The notes under the pieces: generated by a model
What the model was told of the DNA's origin: nothing
The model's database searches: none
Seen by the model: the letters and a program-made list of their open reading frames with translations, nothing else
In this document: positions 8,383-16,419 of the stretch, one piece after another
Layout of the letters: each line of letters starts with the position of its first letter
Position numbering within the stretch: position 1 is the stretch's first letter
Assembly: GCA_946555455.1 (NCBI GenBank)
Contig: CAMNSU010000001.1
Span: 80,526-144,525 of the forward strand
Length of the DNA stretch: 64,000 bases
Source of the DNA: an uncultured Clostridia bacterium
GTDB lineage: Bacteria; Bacillota; Clostridia; RUG12999
Direction: 5' to 3'
Translations under genes and position numbers: made by a program

Positions 8383-11007
8383 TTATTGTATCTCTGTTAA
8401 CAGTACAGTGGTTGTTTTTCCGCGTTCCAAGCCCTGCGGCAACTCCACTGTGACTGTTGTTTTTTCGTTTTCTGTCACCGCGCCGCTGCCGGACAGCTTT
8501 CTATTGATAGAAATGATGGTGTTTGCCAAGCTGGTGTTCTTGGGATTGGAAACGCACAATTCCCACTGATTGCCCTTTTTCGTAAGCAGCACGATACAGG
8601 GGTCTTTTTCCGCCGTTATCGTCAAGTCACTGTCCAGCCCTGTCACGGCTGCCGGAAGTGTGACGCTTTGTTGATAATTCGGAACGCCTTGCGTCCAGAA
8701 TACAATACCCGCACTGTTTGCCTGTTTCGACCAGACCGCCTGGCATTTCTCGGTATTAGCTACCGCCACCATGTCAGGATTCTGCCGGTACGCCGCTAAT
8801 GTATTTGCCGTTGCAACCGGCAGTACCGTATAGGCATAGGACGCATTCTGTGGAGCGGTTCCGTGACTGAGAGACAGTGCAAAAATATTTTGTGTTTCCA
8901 CAGACGCATTTTGCGTTGAATTGATGGACTGCCAAGTACCTGATTTCGCGTTGTTGCCAATCACTGCATTTTGCTTTTCAGGGAAATAGTATCCCACGCC
9001 ATCATGCAGCACCCATGAAACGTCCGCCACTGTCCGCTCGTCTGCCTTGGGCAGCGTCTGTGCATTCGTCCCATCACCGGAATATTGTACATTACCGTTT
9101 AACAAGCACTGATTCAGTGTTGTAAACACTTCATTGCTTCCTGTGCCCGTAATACCTGCGCCCAGCGCGGTAAACCCTTTGTCAAACACAAAATTCGCTT
9201 TTTTTGCCGCTACACCGTTATGCGAGTAGTCCATAGCAGTGACCGCATAAAGTCCATTACTCACACCGCCGACAAACTCTTTTGCGCCTTTTGCCTTATT
9301 ATTCGTAGCCGGAATGGTTTCAAACGAATGATATGCTGTTGTGGTGCCCGGAATCTTGCTCCAATCCCAACAAGGGAAAATATTGTAGTATTCCCGACCG
9401 GTTTTCATAATGACCGTTGCACCGTCTGCGATATAATATCCTTTGCTGTTCTCGCCATTCATATATTCCGCATATTGATTGCGGTTCGAACTGTTGCGGA
9501 TTCCTACATAGAAATCGTTCCGATGTACCGCAGTGAAATCCGATGTCCAAAAATGCTTCGCGCCGTCAAACCCTGCGTCTGTGCCGCTGAGCCGGCTGTT
9601 TTTCAGCGCCAGCAGCTCCTGCCGTCGCTCCAGACCGGGCACGGTCAGCAGAACATTTGCTGCGCCCAGCGAATCTCTGCGCACGGACTCACCGACACCA
9701 CCACGGCGCGAAATGGCGCGTCCGAAACAAGCGAAATCAGAACCGTTCCCGCGGAACAACCAGGAATGTCCGTCTAAAATGAAATCGGCATAAGCATTCA
9801 GCGCGCGCTCCGACACCATGAACTGTGTATCTGCCAAATAGCCCAGTATCATGTTGACACCGCCGCAAAATACGCTGCCGTAACTGCCGTTGTAGAGCAA
9901 ATCGCCGTGCTGGTGAAACATACCGTCTATCATGATACCTTCTCCGCCGTCGCCATGGCTGAACACGGAAAGCTCATTGTCCAACAAATACTGCACAATG
10001 TTTTTCATAGAATCCGCATCATCTGTTGCCACTGCAATTTTAACCGAGGTTTGCAGTTCGTCTATCAAATTACCGCCCGTACCTTGACTGCTGGCAGTTT
10101 TATGCGGTTTACTTTCATCAACCGTGGGCATTCCTTTCTTGGCAACCGCCCGCAATGCCGGCAGATAATCGGCATCCTCCGGCAAGGGATAGAGCAAAAT
10201 GGTGGACATTTTCTTCGGCACATCAATGGATTGATACCACCAATTTGAGCTGTAGTATTCATCTTTGTGCTGCGCCCAGTCGCGCAGCACTGCTTCACAT
10301 TTCTCAAACAGTTCGCTGTTGTGATACCATCTGTTTCCCTCGGAATAATATGCTTTCAGCATAGTCGTAACATTTGTTAAGGCGCTCGACACATTCCAGT
10401 TTGTCTGCGAATGAATGGAATAATCAATATCATTAAACCGTCCATCGCTGCCCAATTTATCCAGAACACTCTGCGGATTTGCAGAAGTAGAATAGAGGTT
10501 AAAATCCTTTGCAATCCGTTCACGGATTATCTGCATGTCATGCGCCGTCTCGTCCACCTGTTCGGCGGTCGTGCCCAGTTCCTGCACCTGCGCCATGGGT
10601 CTCATTTCCGCCACGCCGTCCCACAGATAAATCCGCAGTTTGTCCCGCACTGTTTTCGGCTGTACCCTTTGGAACGTCAATTCATGGATGGTCTTGTCCT
10701 CCAGCCGCGCAGAACGGAACACTCTGTCCGTCACATTGCCGCTTTCGTCCAGCACTTCGCCTATCAGCATGGTACCGTTTACAGGTGCCGCCGCCGTATT
10801 TTTTGCTACCTCTACCAACGCCGTTACCGTACCATAGGTATCCCCTGGGTGCAGCGCACTGATTTTGTTTGCACTTTGCGCCGCGCCCGCATACCAGCGC
10901 ACGGAAGATATATATACCTGTTGCTGCAAACTGATGTCCGCCGCCGGACAACAATACGGTATCGTAACAAAAACAGCCGCCAGCACAAACATGAAGATTC
11001 GTTTCAT
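8383..11007 (-). CDS. Secreted polysaccharide lyase family 8 (hyaluronate/chondroitin/xanthan lyase type)
   Basis: 874 residues with a signal peptide. An N-terminal beta-rich domain (about 25-145) precedes the alpha/alpha barrel. The PL8 catalytic set can be placed by family spacing: Asn in TGGNLID (about 313), His in FHQHGD (about 367), Tyr nine residues later in NGSYG (about 376) and Arg in GRAISRRG (about 430). The NWWYQ substrate-binding segment is near 255. Beta-elimination of uronic-acid glycans such as hyaluronan, chondroitin or xanthan is the family reaction; the substrate cannot be told. ATG 11007 has GGTGGG six bases upstream; an in-frame TTG at 11031 lacks proper spacing. It has its own promoter and terminator. 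Confidence 0.88.
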   Translation of the reverse strand: MKRIFMFVLAAVFVTIPYCCPAADISLQQQVYISSVRWYAGAAQSANKISALHPGDTYGTVTALVEVAKNTAAAPVNGTMLIGEVLDESGNVTDRVFRSARLEDKTIHELTFQRVQPKTVRDKLRIYLWDGVAEMRPMAQVQELGTTAEQVDETAHDMQIIRERIAKDFNLYSTSANPQSVLDKLGSDGRFNDIDYSIHSQTNWNVSSALTNVTTMLKAYYSEGNRWYHNSELFEKCEAVLRDWAQHKDEYYSSNWWYQSIDVPKKMSTILLYPLPEDADYLPALRAVAKKGMPTVDESKPHKTASSQGTGGNLIDELQTSVKIAVATDDADSMKNIVQYLLDNELSVFSHGDGGEGIMIDGMFHQHGDLLYNGSYGSVFCGGVNMILGYLADTQFMVSERALNAYADFILDGHSWLFRGNGSDFACFGRAISRRGGVGESVRRDSLGAANVLLTVPGLERRQELLALKNSRLSGTDAGFDGAKHFWTSDFTAVHRNDFYVGIRNSSNRNQYAEYMNGENSKGYYIADGATVIMKTGREYYNIFPCWDWSKIPGTTTAYHSFETIPATNNKAKGAKEFVGGVSNGLYAVTAMDYSHNGVAAKKANFVFDKGFTALGAGITGTGSNEVFTTLNQCLLNGNVQYSGDGTNAQTLPKADERTVADVSWVLHDGVGYYFPEKQNAVIGNNAKSGTWQSINSTQNASVETQNIFALSLSHGTAPQNASYAYTVLPVATANTLAAYRQNPDMVAVANTEKCQAVWSKQANSAGIVFWTQGVPNYQQSVTLPAAVTGLDSDLTITAEKDPCIVLLTKKGNQWELCVSNPKNTSLANTIISINRKLSGSGAVTENEKTTVTVELPQGLERGKTTTVLLTEIQ

Positions 11008-11088
11008 TTCAATCCCACCTTTTTTATTCAATCCTCCTCAAAACAGTCCTTATTGCAAAATATTTTAACTGTACAAAACGTTACTTTT

Positions 11089-11117
11089 ATTATAATGCAA
11101 ACCAATCCTGCCGTCAA
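11089..11117 (-). promoter_or_regulatory. sigmaA promoter of the first PL8 lyase
   Basis: Minus-strand TTGACG (11117-11112), 17-base spacer, TATAAT (11094-11089). This gives an 80-nt leader to the ATG at 11007. The rest of 11118-11394 is AT-rich with no gene seen. Confidence 0.8.
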
Positions 11118-11394
11118 GAGAATATGCAGCAAAATGAGATACCAAAAAAGAGTACATATCCCCTCTTCCCATATTCTTACCAGCAGGCATATATTTTCTT
11201 CCTAAAAAACAAATGCGCGCAGACGAGACGCAAATTCTCCATGTATATCTGTAATAAATTTATTATACCGTTTTTTAATAAATCTTTTTCTCTCAAAAGG
11301 CTTCACAAAAAATTTTGTTACCGTATGATACCTTTTTGCGCATTTGGCTATTTTCTGTGATATACTCTATATATCACGGAAGGAAGGAGTAACT

Positions 11395-11664
11395 ATGATG
11401 AATCTCTTAGACGAAGTGTTTTTTGACAGCTTTTATCGCTGTATTGCAGATTGCATGGACGAAAAGCTACAAGATAAGGAAACTTACTATGCAGAACAGT
11501 TGGAAAAGCAAATTTTACAGGAACCGATTCCAGAGAATAAAAACCGCCTCATAGAGTATATTGATATATGCCGCCGCATACAAATGCGCGCTGCTGGAAA
11601 ATCCTATGTAGCTGGTTTTATTATGGGGTTAAGTGCAGGTGCGGCACTCAAAAAAGACGAATAA
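11395..11664 (+). CDS. Small protein, DUF6809-like
   Basis: 89 residues, acidic N-terminal half (DKETYYAEQLEKQILQEP) and a C-terminal SYVAGFIMGLSAGA segment. Size and the closing glycine-rich amphipathic helix resemble the small Clostridia proteins grouped as DUF6809; this comparison is from memory and function is unknown. GGAAGGAGT lies upstream; either of the adjacent ATGs (11395 or 11398) could be used. TATACT at 11360 is a possible -10. A strong terminator overlaps the stop codon. Confidence 0.7.
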   Translation: MMNLLDEVFFDSFYRCIADCMDEKLQDKETYYAEQLEKQILQEPIPENKNRLIEYIDICRRIQMRAAGKSYVAGFIMGLSAGAALKKDE

Positions 11665-11707
11665 TGCCAAGGAGCAACCGGTGTACCGGTTGCTCCTTGG
11701 CATTTTC
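11663..11707 (+). terminator. Strong terminator after the DUF6809-like gene
   Basis: A 20-base perfect stem (AATGCCAAGGAGCAACCGGT with its complement, 11663-11703) followed by TTTT. The first arm contains part of the stop codon. Confidence 0.85.
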
Positions 11708-11714
11708 CTTTCTT

Positions 11715-11747
11715 ATATATCACAGTCCCAGCAGGGCAAGGACTTCC
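11715..11747. repeat. Duplicated 3' end of the HAD gene (copy A)
   Basis: 33 bases (TTATATATCACAGTCCCAGC and on) match 12305-12337 with only a few differences. The second copy spans the stop codon and last codons of the HAD phosphatase gene at 12310. The fragment here is therefore the scar of a local duplication or rearrangement around the small-RNA region. Confidence 0.7.
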
Positions 11748-11767
11748 GGTATGTAAAAATCATACTC

Positions 11768-11796
11768 TTGACAATCGCATTCATTTTGTGTATAAT
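11768..11796 (+). promoter_or_regulatory. Promoter of small RNA 1
   Basis: Perfect TTGACA (11768-11773), 17-base spacer, TATAAT (11791-11796). Closely copied at 12114-12142. Confidence 0.85.
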
Positions 11797-11802
11797 AGAA
11801 TA

Positions 11803-11886
11803 TAGAAAAGGCAAGACCTCAAACGGTTATGCCAAAACGTTATTATTTTAAAATAACACGGCTTTGACGGGGCGTGTTATTTTTTT
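11803..11886 (+). ncRNA. Putative type I antitoxin RNA (small RNA 1)
   Basis: Predicted transcript of about 84 nt running from the promoter at 11768 to a terminator with stem AAATAACACG (11851-11860) / CGTGTTATTT (11873-11882) and six T. The 5' part holds AAGGCAAGACCTC and CGGTTATGCC, which can fold as an imperfect hairpin. The 3' end overlaps the last codons and stop of the hydrophobic peptide gene on the other strand, the arrangement of Bacillus RatA/txpA and SR4/bsrG. A 12-codon ORF (MPKRYYFKITRL) is present but has no ribosome binding site. Antitoxin role is inferred. Confidence 0.6.
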
Positions 11887-11945
11887 ATGGAAATTACCAA
11901 AAGTAATAGAATTATCATAAACAATATTATGTATTCCTTATCCAT
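11877..11945 (-). CDS. Putative type I toxin: 22-residue hydrophobic peptide
   Basis: 22 codons: a charged start (MDKEY), a 15-residue unbroken run of Ile, Leu, Phe, Met and Val, then SIKK. This charged-hydrophobic-basic layout and size is that of membrane-acting type I toxins (TxpA, BsrG, Fst, holin-like toxins). The ribosome binding site AAAGGGGGTGA (minus strand, around 11963-11953) ends about 8 bases from the ATG and is unusually strong. A good promoter lies at 12024-12052, giving a leader of about 70 nt. The stop codon lies inside the shared terminator stem and overlaps the antiparallel small RNA. Expression and toxicity are inferred. Confidence 0.62.
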   Translation of the reverse strand: MDKEYIILFMIILLLLVISIKK

Positions 11946-12023
11946 AAGCTATCACCCCCTTTCCCGGAGATGATGGCATAACCGCCCAGCTTTTACACTG
12001 TTTTCAGTCTTACCTTAGAATAT

Positions 12024-12052
12024 ATTATATCCGAACTTTAAATCTATGGCAA
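12024..12052 (-). promoter_or_regulatory. Promoter of the putative toxin
   Basis: Minus-strand TTGCCA (12052-12047), 17-base spacer, TATAAT (12029-12024). The leader that follows contains GGTAAGAC and CGGTTATGCC, the same two boxes seen near the 5' ends of both small RNAs. Confidence 0.75.
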
Positions 12053-12113
12053 GATATATACCAAAAAATATTTATACCTTCATTCCTTTCTATTTTTATA
12101 TAAAATCATAGTC

Positions 12114-12142
12114 TTGACAATCGTATTTGTTTTGTGTATAAT
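12114..12142 (+). promoter_or_regulatory. Promoter of small RNA 2
   Basis: TTGACA (12114-12119), 17-base spacer, TATAAT (12137-12142). Near-identical to the promoter at 11768, including much of the spacer. Confidence 0.85.
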
Positions 12143-12148
12143 AAAATA

Positions 12149-12236
12149 TGGAAAAGGTAAGACCTCAAACGGTTATGCCAAAATCGGGTTTTGTAAGATA
12201 GCCCTAACTTTGGTCGGTGGGGGCTATCTTACTTTT
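12149..12236 (+). ncRNA. Small RNA 2, paralogue of small RNA 1 without an adjacent toxin
   Basis: The first about 35 nt (GGAAAAGGTAAGACCTCAAA then CGGTTATGCC) copy small RNA 1 with few changes; the remainder differs and ends in its own terminator, GTAAGATAGCC (12193-12203) with GGCTATCTTAC (12222-12232) and TTTT. No hydrophobic peptide ORF is found on the opposite strand here. It may act in trans on the toxin transcript or be a remnant of a second module. Confidence 0.55.
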
Positions 12237-12266
12237 ATCGTAAGTGTTATCAAAAAGTACAATCAT

Positions 12267-12306
12267 AAAAAATCAGCATATCGCAAATGCGATATGCTGA
12301 TTTTTT
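12267..12306 (-). terminator. Terminator of the HAD phosphatase gene
   Basis: 19-base perfect stem with a two-base loop (12267-12285 with 12288-12306), ending in a run of T on the minus strand. Confidence 0.88.
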
Positions 12307-12309
12307 ATA

Positions 12310-12978
12310 TCACAGTCCCAGCAGGGCGGGGACTTCCAGCAGCGAATCCACCACTGCGCTCACGCCCGGAACACTGTCAAATAACGTTCGGTCATGCATG
12401 GAATTGACGGCAATCACCGTTTGCACGCCCGCTGCCCGCGCGGCTTTCACACCGGACGCCGCGTCCTCCAGCACCACTGCGTCCTCCGGTTTCACGCCCA
12501 GCCGTTTTGCTGCGGCAAGATAGATATCCGGATAGGGTTTGCCGCGGAATGACCCATCAGCATAGACGATATGCTCCGGCGAAAACCAGCGGGAAAGCGC
12601 GAAATGGTCCAGATAAAACTGCAAATTTTCCGCGTCGCTGGACGTTGCAATCGCAATCGGGCATTTTTCCGCCACCAATCTGCCCAGTAACGCTTCCGCT
12701 CCTTCTGCCAAATGAAACGACGCGCGGTCTGCCAAACACAGTTCCCGATAGAACGCTTCTTTTTTCCTTCCGATTTCGTCCGCCTGCGCCGCCGTATATT
12801 TGCCCGGCTGCAAATAGTCCAAAATCAGTTCATTAGTTTTGCCCAGCACATGCCGGTGCAGTTCCTCCTCGTCCAGCTTTCTGCCGCACAGTTTTTCCGC
12901 AAACACACGCCATGCCTCATGGTGTTTTTCCGTGTCCCAAAACAGTGTGCCGTTAAAATCAAATATGACCGGTTTCAT
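12310..12978 (-). CDS. HAD-superfamily hydrolase, beta-phosphoglucomutase/phosphatase-like
   Basis: 222 residues of subfamily IA. Motif I reads FDFNGTLF (residues 6-13), motif II IATSSD (about 110), Lys in GKPYPDIYLAAAKRLG (about 146-161) and motif III VLEDAASGV (about 168-176). The second residue of the usual DxD pair in motif I is Asn rather than Asp, which would remove the usual general acid/base; this N variant recurs in a subset of HAD proteins. Substrate unknown, probably a small phosphorylated metabolite. AGGAAGGGGACAG precedes the ATG. Its last bases are duplicated at 11715-11747. Confidence 0.85.
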   Translation of the reverse strand: MKPVIFDFNGTLFWDTEKHHEAWRVFAEKLCGRKLDEEELHRHVLGKTNELILDYLQPGKYTAAQADEIGRKKEAFYRELCLADRASFHLAEGAEALLGRLVAEKCPIAIATSSDAENLQFYLDHFALSRWFSPEHIVYADGSFRGKPYPDIYLAAAKRLGVKPEDAVVLEDAASGVKAARAAGVQTVIAVNSMHDRTLFDSVPGVSAVVDSLLEVPALLGL

Positions 12979-13017
12979 ACCCTGTCCCCTTCCTGTTTTC
13001 TCCTATTTTGCCCTGCT

Positions 13018-13257
13018 TTACAGCACCTCATACAGCGACGACGCCGCGTCCTTGCCCACATGGTCTTCCACTGCCAGCACGCGCACCTTTAGCGTCTTTT
13101 CACCCAGCCGAATTTCAATCTCATCGCCGATTTTCACCTTGTCGCCTGCTTTGGCAGTGTTTCCGTTAATCGAAATACGCCCGCCGCTGCACGCTTCATT
13201 CGCAACGGTGCGGCGTTTAATCAGGCGCGACACTTTTAAAAATTTGTCGATTCTCAT
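13018..13257 (-). CDS. rqcP: S4-domain RNA-binding protein RqcP (YabO/Hsp15-like)
   Basis: 79 residues: MRIDKFLKVSRLIKRRTVAN opens a complete S4 fold, followed by GGRISINGNTAKAGDKVKIGD and a short tail. RqcP works with RqcH in C-terminal alanine tailing on stalled 50S subunits. In Bacillus yabO follows yabN (mazG); here only the HU gene lies between them, supporting the name. ATG 13257 is preceded by AGGAGG at proper spacing; an upstream TTG in frame is rejected. Confidence 0.88.
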   Translation of the reverse strand: MRIDKFLKVSRLIKRRTVANEACSGGRISINGNTAKAGDKVKIGDEIEIRLGEKTLKVRVLAVEDHVGKDAASSLYEVL

Positions 13258-13282
13258 GCAATCGTCCTCCTGCAATTGTTCA

Positions 13283-13327
13283 CAAAAAAAGCAAGGGCAA
13301 GTTTCTTTTTCAAAAAACTCCCCTTGC
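13283..13327 (-). terminator. Terminator of the HU gene
   Basis: GCAAGGG (13291-13297) pairs with CCCTTGC (13321-13327), with further inner pairing, followed on the minus strand by a T run. Confidence 0.75.
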
Positions 13328-13345
13328 CGTCTTTTTTGGTTTTAA

Positions 13346-13627
13346 TTATTTGCCTGCTACAGCATCTTTCAGCGCTTTGCTTACTTTGAATGCCGGTACA
13401 TCAGCAGCCGGAATCGTGATCCGTTTGGAAGGATCCTGCGGATTGATACCCTGTCTTGCTGCTCTATGTTTGGTTTCAAATGTACCGAAACCTACCAGAG
13501 AGATTTTGTCTTTTGCTACCAAAGTTTCCTGCACGGTTTCAATGAAAGCGTTCAGTACTTTTTCAGCGTCTTTCTTTGTTACTTCAGCTTTATCAGCCAT
13601 TTTTGCTACCAGTTCTGCCTTATTCAT
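13346..13627 (-). CDS. hup: HU-family DNA-binding protein
   Basis: 93 residues, full-length HU: MNKAELVAKMADKAEVTKKD at the start and the family signature GFGTFETKHRAARQGINPQ (about residues 47-65) in the DNA-binding arm. HU bends and compacts DNA as a dimer. GGAGGA precedes the ATG, and a promoter TTGAAA-17-TATGAT lies at 13700-13672. It is inserted between mazG and rqcP and has its own promoter and terminator. Confidence 0.96.
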   Translation of the reverse strand: MNKAELVAKMADKAEVTKKDAEKVLNAFIETVQETLVAKDKISLVGFGTFETKHRAARQGINPQDPSKRITIPAADVPAFKVSKALKDAVAGK

Positions 13628-13671
13628 GTGTACATCCTCCTCATTTGTGGTAATACTTAAATACTGGATAT

Positions 13672-13700
13672 ATCATAACCTATTTCGCAGGATTTTTCAA
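13672..13700 (-). promoter_or_regulatory. Promoter of hup
   Basis: Minus-strand TTGAAA (13700-13695), 17-base spacer, TATGAT (13677-13672), 45 bases before the HU start. Confidence 0.65.
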
Positions 13701-13777
13701 TATATTTCACGCAAAATCAGCATTTTGAATGGTTTCCTCGGAAATATTTAGGAAAATTGCATAAAACTTCACAAAGT

Positions 13778-14563
13778 TTATAGCCCTTTTGCCTTGGCTT
13801 CGTCCCATATAGCGTCCAGTTCCGCCATTGTCATTTCCTCTAAATCCCGTCCCATTTGCTGTATTTTGTCCTCCATATAGCAAAAACGGCGGATAAATTT
13901 CGCGCTGCTGTCCCGCAGGGCAATTTCAGGATTGGTTTTGCAGGCGCGGCTGACATTGACCGCCGCAAACAGCACGTCGCCAAATTCCATATGGACTGCC
14001 TCCCTGTCGCCCGCCGCCACCGCTTCCTCCAGTTCGTCCACTTCTTCGCGGAGTTTTTCCAGCATGGGCTGCACCGCATCAAAATCAAAACCGACTTTTG
14101 CGGCGCGTTTTTGCACTTTTTCCGCATAGAGCAGCGCCGGAAGCGACTGCGCCACGTCCTGCATGAGCTGCGAGGTTTTTGTCTGCCCGCGCTCCTGCTT
14201 TTTGATTTCGTCCCAGTTTTTCAACACTTCCTCCGCGGTATCCGCCTGCACGTCGCCAAACACATGCGGGTGCCGCCGCACCATCTTTTCGCACACCAGA
14301 CGCAGCACGTCGTTTATCGTGAAGTCTCCCTGTTCCTGTCCAATCTGTGACATCATCGCCACTTGCAGCAGCAAATCGCCCAGTTCATCCGCCAAATGCA
14401 TACCGCCTTCCGCTGCCGCGTCCGTCACTTCATAGGCTTCCTCCACCACATAGGGCCGCAGGCTGTCAATGGTCTGTTTTCTGTCCCACGGACAGCCGCC
14501 TTCGCCGCGCAGCCGCGCCACAATATCCATTAAATCCTCCAAGCGATAGGTTTTTTCGCTCAT
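13778..14563 (-). CDS. mazG: Nucleoside triphosphate pyrophosphohydrolase MazG
   Basis: 261 residues with two MazG domains. The first carries GGCPWDRKQT, LRPYVVEEAYEV and the metal-binding ELGDLLLQV (about 60-69); the second carries EEVDELEEAV and EFGDVLFAAVN (about 195). MazG hydrolyses NTPs to NMP and pyrophosphate and cleans non-canonical nucleotides. ATG 14563 is favoured because GAGAGG lies nine bases upstream; ATG 14572 overlaps the preceding stop as ATGA and is an alternative. It follows the YabM-type flippase as in Bacillus yabM-yabN. Confidence 0.93.
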   Translation of the reverse strand: MSEKTYRLEDLMDIVARLRGEGGCPWDRKQTIDSLRPYVVEEAYEVTDAAAEGGMHLADELGDLLLQVAMMSQIGQEQGDFTINDVLRLVCEKMVRRHPHVFGDVQADTAEEVLKNWDEIKKQERGQTKTSQLMQDVAQSLPALLYAEKVQKRAAKVGFDFDAVQPMLEKLREEVDELEEAVAAGDREAVHMEFGDVLFAAVNVSRACKTNPEIALRDSSAKFIRRFCYMEDKIQQMGRDLEEMTMAELDAIWDEAKAKGL

Positions 14564-14568
14564 GTTTC

Positions 14569-16179
14569 TCATCCTCTCAGCAGTTTCATCTTTTGCAGCA
14601 ACCGCACTATTTTTTCACCCTTGGGCAAAACGCCGATTTCCTCTTTGGTAATCGTACCCATTGCCAGCAGCATCATACCGTAGACCAGCGCGCCGACGCC
14701 GATTGCCGCCACTAATTTTATTCCGGTTTCAATGCGTCCGGTTCCTGTGAGCAGCAGGCTGCCGACCCAATACACGCCCCATGCGACCGCCCCCATCACC
14801 GCCACGGAGACAGCAATGCGCAGCAGCCCTTTCAAGGGGTTTGCTTTTGTAATCTTAATCACGTAGAACAGGTTCAGCGACATATAAATGAAATAACAAA
14901 CACTTGTTCCAATGGGAGCGCCGTTGATGTTCACAGACGGAATGCCCACCAAAATCCAGTTGACGGCTACTTTTGCCACACCCGCTACAAAAATATTGAC
15001 AACCGGAATCCAGACATTGCCCGTTGCCTGAAGCAGGGAATTGCACACCAGCACCATGGACACAAACAAAATCGACGGACACACCAGCCGCAGCAACAAC
15101 GTTGCATCCGTAGAAGCAAACAGCATTTGCAAAATGGGCGGCGCAAGCACTGCCATTCCCACTGCGCAGGGTATGCCAAACAAAATCGTCATTTTCAGCG
15201 CTTGTTCCGCTGTGGATTTCACCTGCCGTTTATCCCCCAACGTATAGGCACGCGCCACTGCCGGCACCAACGCCAAACACAGCGACATCACCAGCGTGGG
15301 CGGCATGTTATACAGCGTGACCGCCTTGCCTGTATAGCGTCCGAACAGTTCCAAGCACTCTCCTTCTGGCAAATATTCTGCCAGCCGTCTTCCCACCAAC
15401 GCATAATCTGTTAAATTCGTCAGCGTGAGTACAGACGCACTGATGGTGATGGGAACTGCAATTTTCACCATATCCCAAAGAATCTTTTTGCGGCTGCGAA
15501 TTGTTTGCTCTTTATCCATATCCGCATAAATGTCTTTTTTCTTTTTCAGATAAATTGCCATCAGTACGATAAATCCGGCAAAAGTGCCGAAGGTCACGCC
15601 CGCAATCGCGCCTGTCGCCGCAACTTGGTCGCTGATGCCGATAAACAGAAACGCCAACACATATCCGACAATTAGCTTGCCCAGCGCTTCCACTACCTCA
15701 CTCACCGCTGTGGGCGCCATGTTGCTCATACCTTGGAAAAACCCACGATAAACACTCATCAGCGACACAAAGAGAATCGACGGCGCAATCGCCATGATAC
15801 ACATATAGGAGCCTTTATATTTTGTAATATTTTCAATTTGCTGCGCACCGAAAAACAAGACGCAGCTTCCCAGAATACCAATAACAATAAAAATCAAATA
15901 GGCAATATGAAAAATCCGTTTGGTTTCTTTCAGTCTGCCGCGCGCCATGCTCTCCGACACCATACGCGACACCGCCACCGGCAGTCCTGCCGTTGCAATG
16001 ATAAACACGCCGGAATACACGCTGTAGCCCGCGCTGAAATATCCCATACCGTGGTCGCCAATCAAATTCACCAACGGAATTTTAAACGCTGCGCCAATTA
16101 ACTTCACGAGCGCATTTGCAATCAGCAAAATCAGCGTTCCCCCTAAAACCGACTGCGACTGTATCTTACTTTTTCCCAT
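14569..16179 (-). CDS. Polysaccharide/lipid flippase of the MATE-like family (YabM/SpoVB/MurJ group)
   Basis: 536 residues with about 14 hydrophobic segments. The N-terminal GGTLILLIANALVKLIGAAF, the GYSVYSGVFIIATAGLPVAV segment and SVYRGFFQGMSNMAPTAVSE are typical of the SpoVB/YabM branch of the MVF superfamily, which moves lipid-linked cell-wall precursors. The order flippase-mazG-hup-rqcP mirrors Bacillus yabM-yabN-yabO. ATG 16179 has GGAGG eleven bases upstream; in-frame TTG codons at 16188 and 16212 are less likely. Whether it works in vegetative wall synthesis or sporulation is open. Confidence 0.88.
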   Translation of the reverse strand: MGKSKIQSQSVLGGTLILLIANALVKLIGAAFKIPLVNLIGDHGMGYFSAGYSVYSGVFIIATAGLPVAVSRMVSESMARGRLKETKRIFHIAYLIFIVIGILGSCVLFFGAQQIENITKYKGSYMCIMAIAPSILFVSLMSVYRGFFQGMSNMAPTAVSEVVEALGKLIVGYVLAFLFIGISDQVAATGAIAGVTFGTFAGFIVLMAIYLKKKKDIYADMDKEQTIRSRKKILWDMVKIAVPITISASVLTLTNLTDYALVGRRLAEYLPEGECLELFGRYTGKAVTLYNMPPTLVMSLCLALVPAVARAYTLGDKRQVKSTAEQALKMTILFGIPCAVGMAVLAPPILQMLFASTDATLLLRLVCPSILFVSMVLVCNSLLQATGNVWIPVVNIFVAGVAKVAVNWILVGIPSVNINGAPIGTSVCYFIYMSLNLFYVIKITKANPLKGLLRIAVSVAVMGAVAWGVYWVGSLLLTGTGRIETGIKLVAAIGVGALVYGMMLLAMGTITKEEIGVLPKGEKIVRLLQKMKLLRG

Positions 16180-16341
16180 CTCCCGCAATTCCTCCTTCTG
16201 TTCGCTTGCCAAATTCCAAATCTATGTGCTTTTCCCATGCGTCTCTTTTTTATCACTACCATTATAACGCGTTTGGTCTTTCAAGACAAGGAAAACTTTC
16301 CTTTTCTATGGAAGATTCACAAATATTTCATATTTTGCGCA

Positions 16342-16370
16342 TTGACCTTATACTATTATTATGTTACAAT
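16342..16370 (+). promoter_or_regulatory. Promoter of the RelA/SpoT-domain gene
   Basis: TTGACC (16342-16347), 17-base spacer, TACAAT (16365-16370). The start codon follows 50 bases later. Confidence 0.75.
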
Positions 16371-16419
16371 CAAAATGGTAAGAACCGGTCTGCCGGACAT
16401 ATAGAAAGGAATTCTTCTC

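Noticed and set aside
11830-11868. 12-codon ORF (MPKRYYFKITRL) inside small RNA 1
   Set aside because: No Shine-Dalgarno, and the counterpart in small RNA 2 has a different length and sequence after three codons; the RNA is more likely non-coding.
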